Shown: positions 3,889 through 8,328 of the stretch, piece by piece
Numbering within the stretch: position 1 is the stretch's first letter
How the letters are laid out: the number at the start of each line of letters is the position of its first letter
Position numbers and translations under genes: made by a program
NCBI GenBank assembly: GCA_947629225.1
Contig: CANRCY010000058.1
Location: 1-8,328, forward strand
Direction of reading: 5' to 3'
Source of the DNA: an uncultured Clostridia bacterium
Lineage (GTDB): Bacteria; Bacillota; Clostridia; Christensenellales; Borkfalkiaceae
Length of the DNA: 8,328 bases
Notes under the pieces: model-generated
Databases searched by the model: none
Told to the model about the DNA's origin: nothing
The model's input: only the letters and a program-made list of their open reading frames with translations

Positions 3889-5724
3889 CTATTGAGGCAG
3901 GGGATCGTCCTTGAAAAAGACGCCATAGGCGTTCGGCTCGATCACAAACCCGTCGGAGATCGTTTCCCCCGAAAAATACTCGCGGTATTTTTGAGCGGTC
4001 CTCAGAATGTAGCGGCTGTCCGAGCGGTTCATGTAGACGTACACGGCGCGATCTGCGGCTTTCCGCGCAAACACAATGCAGGAAAAATCGGCGAAGAGCT
4101 CTTCGTAGTCGCCCGCGCGGAAAACTTCCTTCATGGCGCCGCTGCGAAGCGCGCCGAGTTTGCGGTAGAATTTGTTCAATTCGCCGTCGGGATGCTCCCA
4201 ATCGAAACAGGCGCGGCAGAACGGGTCGGCATAGCCTTCCATGCCGTTCTCGTCGCCGTAGTAGATGCAGGGCACGCCCGGCAAGGTAAATTGCAACACC
4301 GCAGCCATCTTCAAGAGTTCCCGTGCGCGCGCGCGTTCTTCCTCGGACAGCCGCGCCGCCGCCATTTCGTCTTTGGTGGAACACTGCTTTCCGCCGAGAA
4401 CGGTGAGAATGCGCACCGTGTCATGCGTCCCGAGGATGTTCATGAGCGAGCACAACGCCTCGGGCGGGTAATTGTCGATGAGCATGAAGATCGTCTCGCG
4501 CAGCTGCTCCGTGCTTCCCGTGAGGAGATAATCGACAATGGCGTTTTTGAGCGGATAGTTCATCACGCCGTCGAGTTCGTTCCCGAGGAAATATTCGCGG
4601 CGGACGTTATAAGAAATTTTGTTGGAAGCGTCCTCCCAGACTTCGCCCAAGACGAGCGCGTCGGGATTCTCTTCTTTGACCGTGCTCCTCAGTTGTTTGA
4701 GGAAGAAGTCGGGGAGTTCGTCGGCAACGTCGAGCCGCCAACCGCCGATCCCGCGGCGGAGCCAGGTTCTGAGCACGCCGTTCTCGCCGAAGATAAATTC
4801 GCGGTAGCTCTCGGAGCGCTCGTTGACGGCGGGCAACGTCTTGATCCCCCACCAACAATCGTAAGAATCGGGGAAGGGGTGGAAGGTGAACCAATCGGAG
4901 TAGGGGGATTCCGTCGATTGATAGGCGCCGAGCGAAGGATATCTTCCGTAGAGATTGAAGTAGCGGCTGTCCGCGCCCGTGTGGTTGAACACGCCGTCGA
5001 GCACGAGCTTGATCCCCATCTCCCCCGCTTCCTTCACGAGCGCCTCGAAGTCCCCCACCGTCCCGAGCAACGGATCGATCTTGAGGTAGTCGCCCGTATC
5101 GTAACGGTGGTTGGAAAACGCCTCGAAAATGGGATTGAGGTAGAGCACGGTAACGCCGAGCTCCTTCAAATAGCCGAGCTTTTCTCGGATTCCGTTCAAA
5201 TTTCCCCCGAAGAAGTCGTTGTTGAGCACCTGCCCGAAGGCGTTGGGGCGGTAATAGGGCTGTTCCCCCCACTGCCGCATGATCTTATGTTCCCCCGCGG
5301 GGCTCCCCTCTCCGCTCTTTGCGAAGCGGTCGGGAAAGATCTGGTACATCACCCCCCCTTTGAACCATTCGGGCGTGTGATAATCTTCTTCGAAGACGGT
5401 GATCTGCCACTCCCCTTCCGCGCCGAACTCCCCTCTCCGCATTCTGCCGCAGCCGAAGCGTCTTTCCCCCATGCGGAAATGATAAAAATACAATCCCGTT
5501 TCGTGGAAGCGGAGCGTGAGGACAAACCCCTCCTGCGTGCGGCGCATGGGAAATTCCTCTTCGGGGCAACCGTCGCGGTGCAAAACGAGCGCACAAGTTT
5601 CGGCGGAGAAGTTATCTTCTCCGCCCGAACCGCATTTTATTTTCAGCGTCAGATCTTTTCCGAGGGCAAACGCGCCGACCGAACTTTTGCACGTCCTGTC
5701 CACGGGGTGAAAGAAAACCTTCAT
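3889..5724 (-). CDS. GH13 alpha-glucan hydrolase, neopullulanase/cyclomaltodextrinase-like, cytoplasmic
   Basis: A 611-aa alpha-amylase-superfamily enzyme. Residues 1 to about 112 look like a beta-sandwich N-domain (CBM34-like by position and pattern). The TIM barrel starts at EWFKGGVMYQIFPDRF (119-134). Region I is DGVFNH (243-248). Region II is GWRLDVADE, with nucleophile Asp332 and Arg330. Region III is LGEVW, with acid/base Glu361. Region IV is GTHDT, with His434 and Asp435. Region V LPAVN (297-301) resembles the MPKLN motif of the neopullulanase subfamily. A small C-terminal beta domain follows about residue 530. There is no signal peptide, so it should act inside the cell on maltodextrins or on glycogen branches left by GlgP. 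Its ATG is 1 bp after the glgP stop and has no strong Shine-Dalgarno sequence, so translation is probably coupled. Exact specificity (alpha-1,4, alpha-1,6 or cyclodextrins) cannot be read. Confidence 0.93.
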   Translation of the reverse strand: MKVFFHPVDRTCKSSVGAFALGKDLTLKIKCGSGGEDNFSAETCALVLHRDGCPEEEFPMRRTQEGFVLTLRFHETGLYFYHFRMGERRFGCGRMRRGEFGAEGEWQITVFEEDYHTPEWFKGGVMYQIFPDRFAKSGEGSPAGEHKIMRQWGEQPYYRPNAFGQVLNNDFFGGNLNGIREKLGYLKELGVTVLYLNPIFEAFSNHRYDTGDYLKIDPLLGTVGDFEALVKEAGEMGIKLVLDGVFNHTGADSRYFNLYGRYPSLGAYQSTESPYSDWFTFHPFPDSYDCWWGIKTLPAVNERSESYREFIFGENGVLRTWLRRGIGGWRLDVADELPDFFLKQLRSTVKEENPDALVLGEVWEDASNKISYNVRREYFLGNELDGVMNYPLKNAIVDYLLTGSTEQLRETIFMLIDNYPPEALCSLMNILGTHDTVRILTVLGGKQCSTKDEMAAARLSEEERARARELLKMAAVLQFTLPGVPCIYYGDENGMEGYADPFCRACFDWEHPDGELNKFYRKLGALRSGAMKEVFRAGDYEELFADFSCIVFARKAADRAVYVYMNRSDSRYILRTAQKYREYFSGETISDGFVIEPNAYGVFFKDDPLPQ

Positions 5725-5725
5725 G

Positions 5726-8152
5726 TTACTTTTTGAGCGACTTCAACCCCCAAATGTTATTTGCGTAGTCGCGGATGCTTCTGTCTGCCGAGAAGTAGCC
5801 CGCCGCGGCGATGTTGTTGAGCGACTTTCTGTTCCATTCCCGCTTGTCGTCCCTGTAAAGCGCGGACATCGCGTCCTGCGTTTTGGAATAGGATTCGTAG
5901 TCGGCAAGGCACATATAGGGGTCTGCCACGGGAGAACGGCGGAGAAGATAGTTGGCAATCTCGGCAAAGGAACAGCCGTTAAAGCCGACGATGAGCGACT
6001 CGATGACGCGGCGCATTCCCGTATCCTGGTTGTAATATGCGCTCGAATTGTAGCCGCTGCGCCAAATTTCGTCCACTTCTTCCGATTTTAAGCCGAAAAT
6101 ATAGATATTTTCCGCGCCGACGCGCTCTGCCATCTCCACATTCGCACCGTCGAGCGTGCCGATCGTAAGCGCACCGTTGATCATGAACTTCATGTTCCCG
6201 GTGCCGCTCGCCTCCTTGCCCGCGAGCGAAATCTGCTCGGAGATCTCCGAAGCGGGCATCAGTTTTTCCGACATCGTCACATTGTAGTTCTCCATGTAGA
6301 CGACGTTGAGCTTCCGATTGACGGCGGGATTCTTGCGGATGTCCTCCGAGAGGAAGCAGATGAGTTTCATGATCTGCTTTGCCATATCGTAGCCCGCCGC
6401 CGCCTTCGCGCCGAAGATGTACGTCTTGGGCACCAAATCGAGGTTGGGATTTTCGCGCAAAGCGTTATATTCGGCAATGATATGAAGGGTATTGAGGAGC
6501 TGCCGCTTGTATTCGTGCATGCGCTTTGCCTGCACGTCGAAGATCGTGTCGGGGTCGAGGTCGATGCCCTGATACTTCTTGGCGTACTCGGCGAGCTGGA
6601 CCTTTTTGATGTGCTTGATCTCGTCGAGGCGTTTGAGCACGCTTTCATCGTTTTCGAACTTCTTGAACCCGATGAGCTTGGAAGCGTCCGTCGTGTAGCC
6701 GTCCCCGATACACTCGTTGAGCAGTGCGCAAAGCTCGGGATTGGATTGGTTGAGCCACCGTCTGTGCGCAATCCCGTTGGTGACGTTGCCGAATTTTTCG
6801 GGAGAATAGTCGTAAAAATCGCGGAAAATGCTCTCCTTGATAATGCGGCTGTGGAGTTCGGAGACGCCGTTCACGCTGTGGGAGCCGACAATGCACAAAT
6901 TTGCCATGCGCACGATGTTGTGCGAGAGCACGGACATGCGCGAGATCTTGTTCCAATCCCCGGGGAACCGTTTCCAGAGGTCCTCGCAGAAGCGGCGGTT
7001 GATCTCCTTCAGAATGCAATAGATGCGCGGAAGTCTGCGCGCGACGAGGTCCTCCGCCCATGTTTCGAGGGCTTCCGCCATGACCGTATGGTTGGTGTAG
7101 GCGCAGGTCGCCGTCGTGATGTTCCAAGCCGATTCCCAATCGAAATAGTTGTCGTCCACCAAAATGCGCATGAGCTCGGGAATGGCGAGCGCGGGATGGG
7201 TATCGTTGATGTGGATCGCCGCCATTTCGGGCAGAAGGGAAAGCGACCCGTATCTGCGCTTGTGGTCGGAAACAATGCATTGGAGAGACGCCGAAACGAG
7301 GAAATACTGCTGTTTCAAGCGGAGCGATTTGCCCTCGTTGTGATTGTCGGAGGGATAGAGCACCTTGGAGATGAGCTCGGCTTCGCTGTCGTCCCGCATG
7401 ACGGCGTCGTAATTCCCCTGCGAGAAGAGCTTCATGTCGAAGTTCTGCACCGCCCGCGAACGCCAGAGACGGAGCACGCTGACCGCCTCGGAGTTATATC
7501 CCGAGACCATCATGTCATACGCGACCGCTTCGATCTCCTTCGCGTTTCTGTAAATGGTCTCCATGCCGTGGTCGGTCCACTTCTCCTCGATCTCCCCGTC
7601 GAAGCGGACGATAAACTGTTTGTCGCTCCGTTGGGTGAGCCAGCATTCGCCTCCCGGGAGCCATACGTCGGGCAATTCGATCTGCCATCCGTCGACGATC
7701 TTCTGCTTAAAGAGCCCGTATTGGTAGCAGATGGAAAAGCCCATTGCGGGATAGTCCTGCGTGGCGAGCCCGTCGAGGAAACATGCGGCGAGCCGCCCGA
7801 GCCCCCCGTTGCCGAGCCCTGCGTCGGGTTCTTCTTCGTAGAGGTCCTCGAGCGTGACATTGTACGGCTTTAACGCCTCCTTGACCGCGCTCTCGATCCC
7901 GAGATTGAAGATGCTGTTTTTGAGCGACCGCCCCATCAAAAATTCCATGCAGAGGTAGTAGACGCGCTTTGCCTTGGCGCTCTTCGTCTTGATATGGAAT
8001 TTCTGCCGCTTTTCGAGCATGATGTCTCTCACGCTCATGACGACTGCTTTATAGAGTTGTTCACGGCTCGCCTCGGCGGGAATCACGCCGAAATAGCGCG
8101 AAAGTTTCCCGCTGATGAGCTGCTGTGCTTCCTGTCCTGTAAATTTGCTCAT
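5726..8152 (-). CDS. glgP: Glycogen/maltodextrin phosphorylase
   Basis: An 808-aa GT35 enzyme, the usual length. It removes terminal alpha-1,4-glucose units with phosphate to give glucose-1-phosphate, using pyridoxal phosphate. The N-terminal half has FLMGRSLKNSI (71-81) and the glycine-rich active-site segment GLGNGGLGRLAACFLDG (112-128). IHINDTHPALAIPELMRIL is at 313-331. The C-terminal half has RMHEYKRQLLN (544-554). The PLP lysine is Lys655 within EASGTGNMKFMINGALTIGT. No key residue is missing. The ATG at 8152 follows the glgA stop by 21 bp, with GGAG about 12 bases upstream, slightly far for a ribosome binding site. It sits between glgA and a GH13 hydrolase in one leftward operon, giving paired synthesis and breakdown of glycogen. 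Confidence 0.98.
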   Translation of the reverse strand: MSKFTGQEAQQLISGKLSRYFGVIPAEASREQLYKAVVMSVRDIMLEKRQKFHIKTKSAKAKRVYYLCMEFLMGRSLKNSIFNLGIESAVKEALKPYNVTLEDLYEEEPDAGLGNGGLGRLAACFLDGLATQDYPAMGFSICYQYGLFKQKIVDGWQIELPDVWLPGGECWLTQRSDKQFIVRFDGEIEEKWTDHGMETIYRNAKEIEAVAYDMMVSGYNSEAVSVLRLWRSRAVQNFDMKLFSQGNYDAVMRDDSEAELISKVLYPSDNHNEGKSLRLKQQYFLVSASLQCIVSDHKRRYGSLSLLPEMAAIHINDTHPALAIPELMRILVDDNYFDWESAWNITTATCAYTNHTVMAEALETWAEDLVARRLPRIYCILKEINRRFCEDLWKRFPGDWNKISRMSVLSHNIVRMANLCIVGSHSVNGVSELHSRIIKESIFRDFYDYSPEKFGNVTNGIAHRRWLNQSNPELCALLNECIGDGYTTDASKLIGFKKFENDESVLKRLDEIKHIKKVQLAEYAKKYQGIDLDPDTIFDVQAKRMHEYKRQLLNTLHIIAEYNALRENPNLDLVPKTYIFGAKAAAGYDMAKQIMKLICFLSEDIRKNPAVNRKLNVVYMENYNVTMSEKLMPASEISEQISLAGKEASGTGNMKFMINGALTIGTLDGANVEMAERVGAENIYIFGLKSEEVDEIWRSGYNSSAYYNQDTGMRRVIESLIVGFNGCSFAEIANYLLRRSPVADPYMCLADYESYSKTQDAMSALYRDDKREWNRKSLNNIAAAGYFSADRSIRDYANNIWGLKSLKK

Positions 8153-8173
8153 AGTTTCGTTTTGCTCCGATGA

Positions 8174-8328
8174 TTATTTGAGAACGCTTTCATATAATTC
8201 TTCGTACGCCTGCGCCGATCTGTTCCAACTGAAATCGGTCGCCATCGCCTTTTTGACGAGGGCGTTCCACTCTTCCTTGTTGCGGAACACGCCGAGCGCC
8301 TCGTTGATGACGTAGAGCATGTCATAGG
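8174..8328 (-). CDS. glgA: Glycogen synthase, C-terminal end (partial)
   Basis: The last 50 residues and the stop codon (TAA 8176-8174) are present, and the gene runs off the right edge. The peptide includes ALGVFRNKEEWNALVKKAM and then DFSWNRSAQAYEELYESVLK. The DFSW-xxSA-xxYEELYE ending is typical of bacterial GT5 ADP-glucose glycogen synthases, whose C-terminal helix packs back on the N-domain. The reaction extends alpha-1,4-glucan chains from ADP-glucose. The catalytic parts lie outside the window. The short peptide limits certainty, but the downstream glgP supports the call. Confidence 0.88.
   Translation of the reverse strand, partial: YDMLYVINEALGVFRNKEEWNALVKKAMATDFSWNRSAQAYEELYESVLK

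Noticed and set aside
3892..5736. 614-codon open frame on the plus strand opposite the GH13 gene
   Set aside because: The minus-strand frame has complete GH13 catalytic motifs. The plus-strand product has no recognisable domain and the low-complexity look of an antisense frame in GC-biased coding DNA.
6482..7873. 463-codon open frame on the plus strand opposite glgP
   Set aside because: It is a shadow of the intact glgP gene, with no ribosome binding site and a Val/Glu/Arg/His-rich antisense composition.

Overview
The window looks like the chromosome of a moderately GC-rich Firmicute (Bacillota), most likely an uncultured Clostridia-type bacterium. The grounds are a Gram-positive-type LexA with a GAAC-N4-GTTY operator, GGAGG-type ribosome binding sites, a small Cys-rich protein with a Clostridia-like look, and a glycogen operon with a cytoplasmic GH13 enzyme. 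The genus cannot be read from the sequence. The genes are core housekeeping functions. No phage module, CRISPR array, tRNA, rRNA or complete insertion sequence was seen.

Layout. 1-206 (+) is the 3' end of an RsuA/RluB-family pseudouridine synthase gene. It converges on lexA (277-882, -) across a strong inverted repeat (217-260) that can terminate both genes. A 134-bp divergent region (883-1016) holds the lexA promoter with an SOS box over its -35 element, and a separate rightward promoter for a 61-aa seven-cysteine protein (1017-1202, +). That gene converges, 22 bp apart, on the leftward pair xer-hflX (3499 to 1225). The tyrosine recombinase and the HflX GTPase overlap by 14 bp and are driven by an almost perfect sigma-70-type promoter that predicts a leaderless recombinase mRNA.

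A 389-bp gene-free stretch (3500-3888) follows. It holds the xer promoter, three copies of a 14-bp motif, several inverted repeats, a terminator-like hairpin and a short 18-bp-period tandem repeat. From 3889 to the right edge runs a leftward glycogen/maltodextrin operon: glgA (3' end only), glgP and a GH13 alpha-glucan hydrolase, with gaps of 21 bp and 1 bp.

How the genes fit together. GlgA builds glycogen, GlgP releases glucose-1-phosphate from it, and the GH13 enzyme probably opens branched or short glucans left by the phosphorylase. LexA controls the SOS response and appears to repress itself. Xer probably resolves chromosome dimers, and HflX splits or rescues ribosomes.

The least ordinary signals are non-coding. 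A 27-bp sequence is shared (23/27 identical) just after the stop codons of two unrelated genes, with an extra partial repeat unit in one copy. All three readable promoters predict 5' leaders of only 0-12 nt. The xer promoter region carries a motif triplet.
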